DNA of 40,953 bases from Candidatus Dojkabacteria bacterium (GCA_030950485.1 JAUZRK010000004.1:1-40953); one strand, 5' to 3'. Shown: positions 8,564-16,696, counted from the first letter of the stretch. Numbers and translations are program-made. Notes: generated by a model not told the origin, from the letters alone.

Positions 8564-8974
8564 ATGAAAATTTATTTCGCTGGATCAATTAGAGGAGGTC
8601 GTAAAGACAAAGAAGTTTACTTTGAGATTATAGAAAGCTTAAAAAGTTACGGTGAAGTACTTACTGAACATGTTGGTTCGTTACCTCTTTCAGCTCGAGG
8701 AGAACATGAGGTTAAAGAGGATTTTATTTATAAAAGAGATATTGAATGGCTAGAGTCTTCAGATATAGTTATAGCTGAGGTTACTAATCCTAGCTTGGGT
8801 GTTGGGTATGAGTTAGCCTATGCTGAGAAATTAAAAATACCAGTGCATTGTTTTTTTAATCCAGAAAAATATCAGTCTTTATCAGCAATGATTCGAGGTG
8901 ATAAATATCTTAATGTATATGATTATAAAGATTTAGAAAAGGTAAATTTAATTTTAAATAATATATTTAAATGA
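8564..8974 (+). CDS. DNPH1-like deoxynucleoside monophosphate N-hydrolase (nucleoside 2-deoxyribosyltransferase fold)
   Basis: A 136-residue protein of the nucleoside 2-deoxyribosyltransferase superfamily, closest in pattern to DNPH1/RCL enzymes that cleave the base from deoxynucleoside 5'-monophosphates. MKIYFAGSIRGGR at the N terminus binds phosphate. YKRDIEWLESSDIVIAEV is the mid-protein motif, and NPSLGVGYELAYA carries the catalytic Glu. Length is normal. It is cytosolic. Its last four bases overlap the start of the MazG-like gene (ATGA), so the two are translationally coupled, which suggests joint removal of abnormal nucleotides. A transferase rather than hydrolase activity cannot be excluded. 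Confidence 0.85.
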   Translation: MKIYFAGSIRGGRKDKEVYFEIIESLKSYGEVLTEHVGSLPLSARGEHEVKEDFIYKRDIEWLESSDIVIAEVTNPSLGVGYELAYAEKLKIPVHCFFNPEKYQSLSAMIRGDKYLNVYDYKDLEKVNLILNNIFK

Positions 8975-9348
8975 ATTCAGCAGAATATATAAAAAAAGCT
9001 CTACGAACTGAGCCAAAGCTAGAATTTACAAAAACTAAGTATATAGATGAAAGACTAGAGCATGCATTTATTGGAATTTGTTCAGAGGCAGGCGAAATAG
9101 CAGATTTATTAAAAAAAGTTAAAATATATAAAAAAAATATTGAAAAAATAGAAATTTTAGAAGAAGCTTCAGATTTACTTTGGTATATTGCAATAATATG
9201 CGATTACTATAAAGTGTCTTTTGAGGAATTAATGGAAATGAATATAAAAAAGCTCAATAAAAGATTTCCAGAAAGCTTCAGTAGTAAAGCGAGAGATAAA
9301 GTAAATAAAGCAAAAGAGTATTCTGAAATGAATAAAGTTATAAATTAA
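8971..9348 (+). CDS. MazG-like nucleotide pyrophosphohydrolase
   Basis: A 125-residue all-helical protein with the MazG/dUTPase-like metal-binding pattern: ICSEAGEIADLLKK (residues about 36-49) and EILEEASDLLWYIAII (about 65-80), i.e. the ExxE...ExxD arrangement that coordinates Mg. Members hydrolyse NTPs or dNTPs to monophosphate plus pyrophosphate. The single-domain length fits the small MazG-like proteins. The ATG at 8971 overlaps the stop of the DNPH1-like gene by 4 bp. In the pair, MazG would produce the dNMP that DNPH1 then cleaves (inference). Substrate specificity is unknown. Confidence 0.85.
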   Translation: MNSAEYIKKALRTEPKLEFTKTKYIDERLEHAFIGICSEAGEIADLLKKVKIYKKNIEKIEILEEASDLLWYIAIICDYYKVSFEELMEMNIKKLNKRFPESFSSKARDKVNKAKEYSEMNKVIN

Positions 9349-9364
9349 GTTTTATAAAATAAAT

Positions 9365-10003
9365 ATGATTAAAGCAATATGTTTCGATTTAGACGGGGTA
9401 TACTTTACTGAAGCAGGAAAGAAAGGCTACGAAAGAAGACTTTTAGAGCTTTCTCCCAAATCACCAGAAGAAGTACGTGAGTTTATATATAACTCAAAGG
9501 CTACCAGAGACCATCACCTGGGACTTCTTTCCATAGATGAGTATCTAAACGAAATGAATGAAGCTTTAGAAGTTAATTTGGACTTTGGAGTGTTTAAAGA
9601 AATATATACTGATTACTATGAAGTAAATCCTGAAATAAAAGAAGTCATTCTTGATCTAAAAGTAAGAGGCTATATAATCTGTGCTTGTTCTAATATTTCA
9701 GAATCTAGAATTAAAGCTTTACAGGAAAAATTTGGTTTCTTTTCAGATTTTGATGCTTTAGTATTTTCTTTTAAAGAAAGAGTGTTTAAACCTGATCAAA
9801 AAATCTTTGAAGCTTTAGTAAGAGAAGCTGGCTGCCTTCCAGAAGAATTAGTATATGCAGATGATAATTAAAATAGATTAGAAGGTGCACGAGAGTTAGG
9901 AATACAGGTTCATAAATACGAGGATATAGACGAGTATACTGAGTTTTTATGTAATGAAGGTGTAAATATTGATAGGTGTAATGAAATCAGCAGTAGAAGT
10001 TAA
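9365..10003 (+). pseudogene. HAD-superfamily hydrolase with in-frame TAA
   Basis: A phosphoglycolate-phosphatase-like HAD hydrolase. Motif I is CFDLDGVYF (residues 5-13), motif II is ACSNIS near 103, motif III is FKPDQKIF with its Lys, and motif IV is VYADDN. Directly after ADDN the frame has TAA at 9869-9871, then continues in the same frame NRLEGARELGIQVHKYEDIDEY... to TAA at 10001, 212 residues in all. The usual family pattern DDxxxNxEGAxxLG runs across the stop, so the gene was once contiguous. All four catalytic motifs precede the stop, so the truncated 168-residue product might keep partial activity, though it loses the last Rossmann strand and helix. It lies 16 bp downstream of the MazG-like gene, probably in the same operon. 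Confidence 0.75.
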
Positions 10004-10015
10004 AATAAATAGAAA

Positions 10016-10115
10016 CCCCGAACTTGATTCGGGGATAACACCGTAGTATTAGTTCTGAATTTAAATGTAAACTTAAGAATCACGCACAGGTGTTAACTCT
10101 GAATCAAGTTCAGAG
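10016..10115. repeat. Inverted pair of REP-like hairpins
   Basis: CCCCGAACTTGATTCGGGG (10016-10034) and CTCTGAATCAAGTTCAGAG (10097-10115) each form a 7-bp stem with a 5-nt loop, and the two cores are reverse complements. The match extends into the flanks (ATAACACC after the first, GGTGTTAA before the second), so this is one about 27-nt element in inverted duplicate, as in bacterial BIME pairs. The first hairpin also follows the HAD gene and could end its transcript. Confidence 0.7.
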
Positions 10116-10160
10116 ATTCAAAATCAATGTTAGAATAATATAAATAGACACAAATTATTT

Positions 10161-10622
10161 ATGACTTGGAAACTACCAAAACCAATAAAAATTTACGAGG
10201 CTCTAGGAGCAGTTGCTGCTGGAAGAGTTAAAGAAGAGGAAAATGAAATAAGGGTATATAACTCATCTGGAGAAAAATACTACATTGTAAGTTTTGATCA
10301 AGAGACAAACTCAATCTATGCAAACGACAATGCAAGCTATTGGCAAGGATACTTAGGATACCCATCAATCGCTTTTCTATTTACTGCAGGATTACTTAAA
10401 TACCGAGATGATATTGCTAATTATTTTAAAGAGGTAAATTGGAAAAAGATTAATGAAAAATATAAGAGAAAGTACGATATGGTTATAGAAGTTGTTTTAT
10501 ATGATGCAGAAAAGATGGGAGGTAAAAGAGACGAAATAGTAGAATATATAGATTCAATAATGACCCAATTAGAGAAATTGAATCTTCAAAAACACGCAAA
10601 AAGGTATCTCCCCCCAAAGTGA
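10161..10622 (+). CDS. Conserved-looking hypothetical protein
   Basis: A 153-residue soluble protein, not recognised. It starts MTWKLPKPIKIYEALGAVAAGRV and has a beta-rich middle (EIRVYNSSGEKYYIVSFDQETNSIYANDN), then an aromatic segment (SYWQGYLGYPSIAFLF) and a helical Lys-rich C terminus. No signal peptide or catalytic motif is evident. The first 60 residues could be a small beta domain, while the rest looks like a helical bundle. The 80-bp gap to ackA contains a heptad repeat, so it may or may not be cotranscribed. The frame is clean and codon use is typical of the window. Confidence 0.7.
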   Translation: MTWKLPKPIKIYEALGAVAAGRVKEEENEIRVYNSSGEKYYIVSFDQETNSIYANDNASYWQGYLGYPSIAFLFTAGLLKYRDDIANYFKEVNWKKINEKYKRKYDMVIEVVLYDAEKMGGKRDEIVEYIDSIMTQLEKLNLQKHAKRYLPPK

Positions 10623-10664
10623 AGTAAAAGAGCATAACTAAGAAAAAAGTTTCATTACTTAAAA

Positions 10665-10699
10665 TACTTTTTACTTAGTACTTTTTACTTTATACTTTT
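10665..10699 (+). repeat. TACTTTT heptad tandem repeat before ackA
   Basis: Five consecutive 7-bp units (TACTTTT, TACTTAG, TACTTTT, TACTTTA, TACTTTT) end 3 bp before the ackA ATG. Similar heptads occur at 27524-27608 and 20968-20993 (minus). TATACT in the last unit could also serve as a -10 element. Confidence 0.6.
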
Positions 10700-10702
10700 A
10701 AT

Positions 10703-11884
10703 ATGAAAATATTAGTAATTAATGCAGGTTCTTCGAGCCTAAAATTCAAGCTTTTTGAACATAAAGATGAAAAAGTATTAGCAAGTGGTCAATTTAAAAA
10801 TCATGCTAAAGACGAGTACTCAATAAAATATAAAGTACTTAATAAAGAAGAGAGAGCTTTAAAGCTAAATGAAAGAGACTACAAATATGCCTTCGACTAT
10901 ATTGGAAATTTGTTAAATGAGGAAGGGATAATAACTAGTGAACAACAAGTTACTGCAATAATTCATAGAATAGTTCATGGAGGAGAAGAGTTTATAAAAC
11001 CTGCAGAACTAAATGATACAAATATAAAGAAAATAGAAGTTTTTAATGAGTTCGCTCCGTTACATAACCCTATAGCATTAGAGAAAGTAAATAACTCTAA
11101 GAAAGTTTTTCATAAGTCTAAACAATTCGGTGTTTTCGATACATCATTCCATCTAACAATGGAGAAAGAAGATTTCCTTTATGGATTACCATATGGATAC
11201 TATGAAAATTTAGGAGTTAGACGATTTGGATTTCATGGAAGCTCGCACGAATTTATTACAAATGAGCTAAAAAAGAAAAAAAAGAAGTTTAAACTTGTCT
11301 CTTGTCATCTAGGTTCAGGTTCTAGCGTTTGTGCTGTAAAAGATGGAATTGCTATAGATAATTCATTTGGGTTTTCTCCAGAAGAGAACTTGATTATGGC
11401 TACTAGATCAGGTGAGATTGATTTTGATGCTGTTATATTCCTAAAAGAAAAACTTATGATGAATGATAAGGAGATTACTGATACTTTAAATAATGATAGT
11501 GGTCTTCTTGGAATATCTGGATATACAAAAGATATGAAGGTACTAATAGATGATTATGATAAAAACCCAAGGGCAAAGCTTGCTGTAGATATGTATGTTT
11601 CTAAAGTAGTTGAGTTTATTGCAAAATTTTATGTAAAACTAGAGGGTATAGATAATCTTGTATTTACAGGAGGAATTGGACAAGGTTCATTTGTTTTACG
11701 AGATCTAATTTGTAAAAAACTCAAGATTATAGGCATAGAGATAGATAAAAAGAAAAATGATGGAGCATTTAATGTAGAAACAAGGCTAGATATAACTGAT
11801 AAAAAATCTAAAACAAAGATTGAAGTCATTCCAACTAACGAGGAATTACAGATGTTGAGGAATGTAGTAGCGGAATACTTTTAA
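10703..11884 (+). CDS. ackA: Acetate kinase
   Basis: Full-length 393-residue acetate kinase of the ASKHA fold, converting acetyl phosphate and ADP to acetate and ATP in fermentation. N7 lies in VINAGSSSLKFK, R89 in HRIVHGGE, and D146 in FDTSFH. GFHGSSHEF follows, then HLGSGSSVCAVKDG for phosphate binding and FTGGIGQGS for adenine. All expected catalytic residues seem present. ATG 10703 is fixed by the N-terminal motif. No phosphotransacetylase is in the window, so the source of acetyl phosphate is not shown. A low-symmetry hairpin follows the stop. It is intact, unlike many nearby accessory genes. Confidence 0.95.
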   Translation: MKILVINAGSSSLKFKLFEHKDEKVLASGQFKNHAKDEYSIKYKVLNKEERALKLNERDYKYAFDYIGNLLNEEGIITSEQQVTAIIHRIVHGGEEFIKPAELNDTNIKKIEVFNEFAPLHNPIALEKVNNSKKVFHKSKQFGVFDTSFHLTMEKEDFLYGLPYGYYENLGVRRFGFHGSSHEFITNELKKKKKKFKLVSCHLGSGSSVCAVKDGIAIDNSFGFSPEENLIMATRSGEIDFDAVIFLKEKLMMNDKEITDTLNNDSGLLGISGYTKDMKVLIDDYDKNPRAKLAVDMYVSKVVEFIAKFYVKLEGIDNLVFTGGIGQGSFVLRDLICKKLKIIGIEIDKKKNDGAFNVETRLDITDKKSKTKIEVIPTNEELQMLRNVVAEYF

Positions 11885-11893
11885 AAAGTGAAG

Positions 11894-11922
11894 CGATAGT
11901 AATACAATTGTATATACTATCG
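11894..11922. terminator. Bidirectional hairpin between convergent genes
   Basis: CGATAGTA and TACTATCG flank an AT-rich core containing ATAC/GTAT, forming a long hairpin between the ackA stop and the convergent DUF1295 gene. It lacks a clear T tract, so strength is uncertain. Confidence 0.5.
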
Positions 11923-11953
11923 TATTTACCATCGTTTAACTTAGCTCCTGGTT

Positions 11954-12757
11954 CTACACCTTCGGCAATCTAGGAATAAATACGCTAGTTTTCCTTTTAT
12001 ACTCCTTCCATTCAGGATCACCTTCATACTTTTTTTCAAGCATTGGAACTCCAGATACAAATAGTAGCAAGTAAGTAATAGTAATTGGGGCAATAATACC
12101 AAAGTACCAGTTATCAGTGCCGATAGTAGCTAGAAAAAATCCCCACCATAAAGTTGCTTCACCAAAGTAGTTAGGATGTCTTGTAAGACTCCATACTCCA
12201 TATTTCATTATTTTAGGAAAATTTGGTCTATTGCTATACTTTTCTTTAATACTGATAAATTGTCTAAGTTGAAAATCTCCTATTGTTTCAAAAAACAATC
12301 CAATTAACCAAATTAATACGCCAGCAATTATATAAAGATTATGATTTGAATCCTTATTATATGTTTGCACTAACAGCATCGGCGTTGAAATGAGCAACAT
12401 TAAAAAACCTTGCAACATATATATTTGTAAGAAAGCTCGTAATTCAAAGAAGCTCCAATTATCTCTCCACTTTTTATATCTCCAGGCTTCAGTTTTTACC
12501 TTTTTTAAATTTCTTGTACCTAGATGTAATGTAAGCCTTAGTCCCCAAACTACAGTCATTAAGACTAGTAAAATATTTAAAAAGTTATAGTTGCCGTTAA
12601 AGAAAAGTGCAACAGAACCGATGAGCATAAAACCTAGCCCCCAAGCTACATCTACAATTCCATTATTTTTAAGGAAATGACCAACAAAATAAAAGTAACT
12701 CATAAAAATAAAAACCGCATATGAGCTTACTATTAATGTATCAATAAATGCATTCAT
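11954..12757 (-). CDS. DUF1295 family membrane protein (steroid 5-alpha-reductase-like fold)
   Basis: A 267-residue polytopic membrane protein with about seven hydrophobic segments. VDVAWGLGFMLIG (near 35) and the C-terminal SLTRHPNYFGEATLWWGF are hallmarks of DUF1295, related to isoprenylcysteine methyltransferases and steroid 5-alpha reductases. The RHPNYxGE segment binds the cofactor, NADPH or SAM, in relatives. The C terminus PMLEKKYEGDPEWKEYKRKTSVFIPR is also typical. Length is normal and no lesion is present. The natural substrate of DUF1295 proteins is not established; a lipid or isoprenoid is likely. It is encoded downstream of the ATPase-winged-helix gene on the same strand, 37 bp away, so possibly cotranscribed. 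Confidence 0.85.
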   Translation of the reverse strand: MNAFIDTLIVSSYAVFIFMSYFYFVGHFLKNNGIVDVAWGLGFMLIGSVALFFNGNYNFLNILLVLMTVVWGLRLTLHLGTRNLKKVKTEAWRYKKWRDNWSFFELRAFLQIYMLQGFLMLLISTPMLLVQTYNKDSNHNLYIIAGVLIWLIGLFFETIGDFQLRQFISIKEKYSNRPNFPKIMKYGVWSLTRHPNYFGEATLWWGFFLATIGTDNWYFGIIAPITITYLLLFVSGVPMLEKKYEGDPEWKEYKRKTSVFIPRLPKV

Positions 12758-12794
12758 AATTCTAAATATTTCAATAAAGTATTATACCTTAAGC

Positions 12795-13933
12795 TTAAAT
12801 AAATTTGGTAGATAACTCATAACCATATTCTTTTCTGGTGATAATTGCTTCTTTCGCTCCAAAACCATCTAGTTTTAGTCTTATTCTCTTTATTAATTGA
12901 TCTATAGCCCAGTCTGAGTGTTTACTCTCGTAGTTTGCCTTCCATATAAGATCCCCGATTTTTTCCCGTGAGATTTTTTCATTTTTTACCAATTCCATTA
13001 AGACAATGTACTCGTTATTTGTTAATTCATTTCTTAAATTAGTTAACGAAATATATAAATTATCATTAACTATATTAAATTTTACTTCTTTATTTTTTAC
13101 TATATTAACCCAGTTACCAAAACCTTTCCACTTTCATCTATAGCATTTAACTCCTTTAGATAGTTAGTAATCCTCTCATCTCCTTTATTACCTAAAAGTA
13201 TTACTTGTTCCTCAGGAATAAATCTACTCCATAGATGACTTATAACTTTATTTATCTCTAAAGATTCAAAAACTTTATCCAGAGAATCATATTTATTTCT
13301 AAGTCGAATAACGGCCTTAAGTAAAGCTGGAGTACCTCCACAAAAATTATAAATAGTTTCCGCAGTTTCATCTGAAATAGATGAATCATTCTCCTTTAAC
13401 CAACTAATAGCAAGCTCTTTTGTAAAATATGGACTCTTAATAACATTAAAAAAGATTAAACCTAAATCATTTATATTTGAATCATTAATAAAATCACTCT
13501 CAATAAATAGAAAGATGAAATTTATTTTCTCATTATTATTTAATTTTAGATTAAGAATATATTTAAGAATATTTGTATCATTAAAATTTGCGTTATCAAC
13601 AACAATTACAAGACTTTTACGAAAGGTTATATCTTTTAGCTTTGAAGTTATATTTTCTTTATTTGAATATAAACGTAACGATTGACCCAGTTGTTCTTCT
13701 ATGAGATCTTTTTCTAATGTTAAATCTATATAAATAAACTCAGTGTTCTCAATCTGCTCTTTAGATAGGTAATCTGACAGACCTGACTGAGTTTGAAGCG
13801 ATGCTCCAAACTCAGTTCGAAATGTTCTTGGCAAGCAAACTAAAGAGACATTGTCTCCTTTTTCTACTAAAGAAAATATTTCTTTAGCATTTTCTTTAGT
13901 TATTGAATGATTTTTATTAAAGAATTTACTCAT
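12795..13933 (-). pseudogene. ATPase-domain / OmpR-type winged-helix regulator, frameshifted
   Basis: Residues 1-260 resemble an AAA/STAND-type NTPase: LVIVVDNANF fits Walker B, and IYNFCGGTPALLKAVIRLR matches the GxP sensor region. The Walker A region (GDNVSLVCLPRTFRTEFGASL, residues about 28-48) lacks GKS/T. The C-terminal frame encodes NIVNDNLYISLTNLRNELTNNEYIVLMELVKN (split here: NIVNDNLYISLTNLRNEL, TNNEYIVLMELVKN) and AIDQLIKRIRLKLDG, an OmpR/PhoB-type winged helix. The two parts join if one A is added to AAA at 13132-13134 (TTT on plus), giving ...AIDEKWKGFGNWVNIV..., about 379 residues. It is divergent from 14035, and the shared promoter region has 14-bp direct repeats fitting this DNA-binding domain. 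Confidence 0.75.
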
Positions 13934-13955
13934 ACGAGAGAATTATATCAATATG

Positions 13956-13989
13956 TCAGCTTAGAGTCACTTATATCAGGTTAGTGTCA
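13956..13989. promoter_or_regulatory. Tandem 14-bp direct repeats, candidate OmpR-type operator
   Basis: TCAGCTTAGAGTCA (13956-13969) and TCAGGTTAGTGTCA (13976-13989) differ at two positions and are 20 bp apart, two helical turns. Tandem direct repeats are the usual target of OmpR/PhoB winged helices, and such a domain is encoded by the gene starting 23 bp away. The site also lies upstream of the divergent 14035 gene, so it may control both. Confidence 0.6.
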
Positions 13990-14034
13990 AGTTCAAAGCA
14001 AGCTATATAAGTACAATATAACTAATAATTTTTA

Positions 14035-14370
14035 TTGCTTATAAATACGGATGAACAGAATCAATCAAGCGTTTGGGATACATCTGAAAGTAAAGACCTA
14101 TACTCAACTCTACAACACGAAGTTGGAGTAGGTTCATTTGAAGACACAGATGAAGCTTTGAGTTTTATTAATATTTCAGAGAGTACTAGAGATAGAGTTT
14201 TACATCTACTTATTTCAGATTGTCAGGCCAAGTACTATATGAATGGTGCTGAAAATAATTTTACAGGTAACAAATCAATAGAAAGAGTTATAAGTGCATA
14301 TTCAACCTATAAAAGAGCTGGTGGACAAAAAATAATTAGTTCAATAGAACAACTTATTAATGAATCATAA
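14035..14370 (+). CDS. Hypothetical small acidic protein
   Basis: A 111-residue soluble protein, not recognised, read from TTG 14035 (MLINTDEQNQSSVWDTSESKD). No ATG gives a sensible alternative. It is acidic at the N terminus and helical later (STRDRVLHLLISDCQAKYYMNG, SIERVISAYSTYKRAGGQKI). No membrane or catalytic motif is visible. It is the first gene of a two-gene unit with the NUDIX hydrolase that follows, and lies divergent to the ATPase-winged-helix regulator across the direct-repeat operator, so it is a candidate target of that regulator. Confidence 0.6.
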   Translation: MLINTDEQNQSSVWDTSESKDLYSTLQHEVGVGSFEDTDEALSFINISESTRDRVLHLLISDCQAKYYMNGAENNFTGNKSIERVISAYSTYKRAGGQKIISSIEQLINES

Positions 14371-14377
14371 AAAATAT

Positions 14378-14932
14378 ATGAAACCAATTGGAAATAAAGA
14401 AATAAAATACAAAGGGAAAATAATAGCTGTTACAAATCAATTATTTGATCTTAACGGAAAAGAAGTAGTATTTGAGTTTGCCGAAAGAGCTCCTGGAGTT
14501 CGAATGATTGTAGAGAAAGATGAAAAAATCTTACTTACAAAAGAGTATAGAAATGAAACTAAAAGCTACGATTATAGGTTAGCTGGTGGAAAAGTCTTTG
14601 ATCGGCTTGAGGATTATTTAGCTTATGTAAATACATCTAATGAAGTTCAAGAAGCAGCTGAAGTTGCATTAAAGAAAGAAGCTAAAGAAGAACTTGGTAT
14701 AGAAGTAATAAGCTCTAAACTTAGTCATGTATCTGTATGTGGAGCAACTATTAATTGGAACCTTTACTATTTCATTATCACTGATTTGAATGAATTAGAT
14801 GAACAAGAATTAGAAGATGGAGAGGATATAAAGTTAAGTTGGTTTAGTAAAGATGAAGTAAGAGAAATATGTTTAAATGGAGAAATTAGTGAGGAGAGGA
14901 GTGCTATTGCCTTATTAAGGTATATTAATTAA
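14378..14932 (+). CDS. NUDIX hydrolase (ADP-ribose pyrophosphatase-like)
   Basis: About 184 residues from ATG 14378; an earlier ATG at 14360 would add six residues and overlap the upstream gene by 11 bp, so 14378 (7 bp after that stop) is preferred. The pattern MIVEKDEKILLTKEYRNETKSYDYRLAGGKVFD, quoted in pieces MIVEKDEKILLTKEYRNE and YRLAGGKVFD, is typical of ADP-ribose pyrophosphatases. The box continues AAEVALKKEAKEELGIE after an insertion of about 17 residues between the AGG strand and the catalytic helix. The helix keeps EAKEELG but has Lys-Glu where Arg-Glu is usual. Probable substrate: ADP-ribose or another NDP-X. The transcript ends at the strong hairpin 14935-14960. Confidence 0.85.
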   Translation: MKPIGNKEIKYKGKIIAVTNQLFDLNGKEVVFEFAERAPGVRMIVEKDEKILLTKEYRNETKSYDYRLAGGKVFDRLEDYLAYVNTSNEVQEAAEVALKKEAKEELGIEVISSKLSHVSVCGATINWNLYYFIITDLNELDEQELEDGEDIKLSWFSKDEVREICLNGEISEERSAIALLRYIN

Positions 14933-14934
14933 AT

Positions 14935-14960
14935 AAAGAGGCAGATAAATCTGCCTCTTT
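14935..14960. terminator. Bidirectional intrinsic terminator
   Basis: AAAGAGGCAGA and TCTGCCTCTTT form a perfect 11-bp stem with a TAAA loop between the convergent NUDIX and bcp genes. The A/T ends of the stem supply a short T tract in both directions. Confidence 0.9.
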
Positions 14961-14970
14961 CAACTAATAT

Positions 14971-15441
14971 TTAAGAGATAATTGACTTTAAATATTCAAA
15001 GACTTCTTCTACATGCCCATTAACTTTTACATCGGGCCAAACTTTAATAATACTTCCTTCTGGATTAATTATAAAAGTTGATCTTACTGTACCCATATAT
15101 TTTTTTCCAAACATAGATTTCTCCTGCCAAACTCCAAAAGCTTTTTGTAACTCCATCTTATCATCAGATAGAATTGTAAAGTTAAGCTTATGTTTTTCTA
15201 TAAATTTATCATGTGAGTCTATCGAATCTTTACTAACTCCAATTACTTCAACCCCTAAATTCTTTATATCTTCATTAAAATCTCTAAAACTGCAAGCCTC
15301 TTTTGTACAACCTGGAGTATCATCTTTTGGATAAAAGTATAAAACTATAAATTTACCTTTATAATCACTTAGAGAAATGTTTTCATCTTTCTGATTTTCA
15401 ATTGCTATATCTGTTGGAACTTTATCGCCTTCCGTTAACAT
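14971..15441 (-). CDS. bcp: Thioredoxin-dependent peroxiredoxin (Bcp/PrxQ)
   Basis: A 156-residue peroxiredoxin of the Bcp/PrxQ class, reducing hydrogen peroxide and organic peroxides with thioredoxin as electron donor in the cytosol. FYPKDDTPGCTKEACSFRD carries the peroxidatic Cys45 and the resolving Cys50 five residues later, the PrxQ arrangement. The later Arg is in GTVRSTFIINPEG. ATG 15441 gives a normal N terminus (MLTEGDKVPTDIAIENQ). It stands alone between the terminator and the Fic-like gene. A peroxidase shows that the cell meets oxygen or peroxide even if it ferments. Confidence 0.93.
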   Translation of the reverse strand: MLTEGDKVPTDIAIENQKDENISLSDYKGKFIVLYFYPKDDTPGCTKEACSFRDFNEDIKNLGVEVIGVSKDSIDSHDKFIEKHKLNFTILSDDKMELQKAFGVWQEKSMFGKKYMGTVRSTFIINPEGSIIKVWPDVKVNGHVEEVFEYLKSIIS

Positions 15442-15537
15442 AAATGTGTTTAATTAATTTGCTTAGTTACTATATTATAAATAATTTGTAGAGTAAAAGA
15501 CAATCTGTAGAAGAAAGTATTCAATAATTAAATCTAA

Positions 15538-16584
15538 CTACATACTAGCTAGCTTGTATTTTGTACCTCTACCTTTACCTTCTGTTTTTATTAGTTTCTT
15601 TCTAACAAGATCTTTCATATCTCTAAATGCAGTCATTGTAGACACATCCATCATATGACAGTAATCCTCTCTTTTTATCGTTGGTACTGTTTGAAGATAT
15701 TTAAGAACTTTAAGTTGTCTTTTATTAAGGTCCAAGAAAGGTTGTTTCTTTGACTTTTCATCTTCAATTATAAATCTATCTATATCTTCTCTAACAGTTA
15801 CTAGTTCTCTAACTAGTCCATCTGTAAAGTTTTCTAACCATAGTGATAAATCATGTGATCTTCTACTTAAGTCAAATGATGCCATTAACTTTTTCTCACT
15901 GTTTTCTAAAAACTTTAGTGTTGAAGTATATATTTTTGAAGACATTCCCTGCTTTAATAGTAAGTAATCTAGTAAAGCGGCAATTGTAAGTTTATTTCCT
16001 GCAATATATGGACTAATTTCCATTAATCTGAATATTAAAACACCTATTCTTACAACAGGAGTAATAACAATCATTGAGTTCAAGTACCAATCGACAAGAT
16101 CTTCTACAGCGGAATCTATTTCATGTGAGGCTATATTAGGATCTCTAAGATCTACATAATTATCCCATCTATCATCAATTTTATCATTCAAATTTCTAAG
16201 TCTAGCATCCCAATTTTCTCTCCATTGAACTATTAAAAGCTTATTTAAGTGCTTTAGTATTGATAAATCAAGCTCAGCATATGAATCAGCTAAAGAAGAT
16301 CTATTAAAATCGATTGTGTTCTTATAATTTACCAATATGTTCTTTCTAACCTCATCGATATCGTCTGGTTTTATACCATTAGCTAACCTCTCTACATCTT
16401 TTATCGTAAGATCTAGGTTCAGTATATGAGCTAAATGGAATAAATCTAAGACTCTAGTATGTGCTGTAAGTTTCGATCTTATATTATAAGTCAGATCTAG
16501 GTTTTGTAGTGTTGTCTTATGAGACTCTAATTTTATTAAACTATCTACTAATTTATCTGTATAGTTAAATATTGGATTGTACAT
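15538..16584 (-). CDS. Fic-fold protein with degenerate active site and C-terminal winged helix
   Basis: A 348-residue protein laid out like Fic-family AMP transferases: N-terminal helices, a Fic core around 150-260, and a C-terminal winged helix 285-346 (LNKRQLKVLKYLQTVPTIKRE, STMTAFRDMKDLVRKKLIK, GKGRGTKYKL). The Fic motif HxFx(D/E)GNGRxxR is replaced by ISPYIAGNKLTI at 190-201: the catalytic His is Ser, the Asp/Glu is Ala, and the GNGR Arg is lost, while GN and the surrounding helices remain (VVRIGVLIFRLMEI before, LLDYLLLKQG after). It should therefore lack normal AMPylation activity, and DNA binding or a regulatory role is more likely (inference). The frame is intact, so this is probably a conserved variant, not decay. 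Confidence 0.75.
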   Translation of the reverse strand: MYNPIFNYTDKLVDSLIKLESHKTTLQNLDLTYNIRSKLTAHTRVLDLFHLAHILNLDLTIKDVERLANGIKPDDIDEVRKNILVNYKNTIDFNRSSLADSYAELDLSILKHLNKLLIVQWRENWDARLRNLNDKIDDRWDNYVDLRDPNIASHEIDSAVEDLVDWYLNSMIVITPVVRIGVLIFRLMEISPYIAGNKLTIAALLDYLLLKQGMSSKIYTSTLKFLENSEKKLMASFDLSRRSHDLSLWLENFTDGLVRELVTVREDIDRFIIEDEKSKKQPFLDLNKRQLKVLKYLQTVPTIKREDYCHMMDVSTMTAFRDMKDLVRKKLIKTEGKGRGTKYKLASM

Positions 16585-16696
16585 TTATATATAATAAAAG
16601 CATCATAATCATAACATATAATTTCAAATTTAACAGCATAAAAGCTTTCAATGAGTTTATATTTAATTTATACTAGATTAAGCTTTACTAAAAAAA

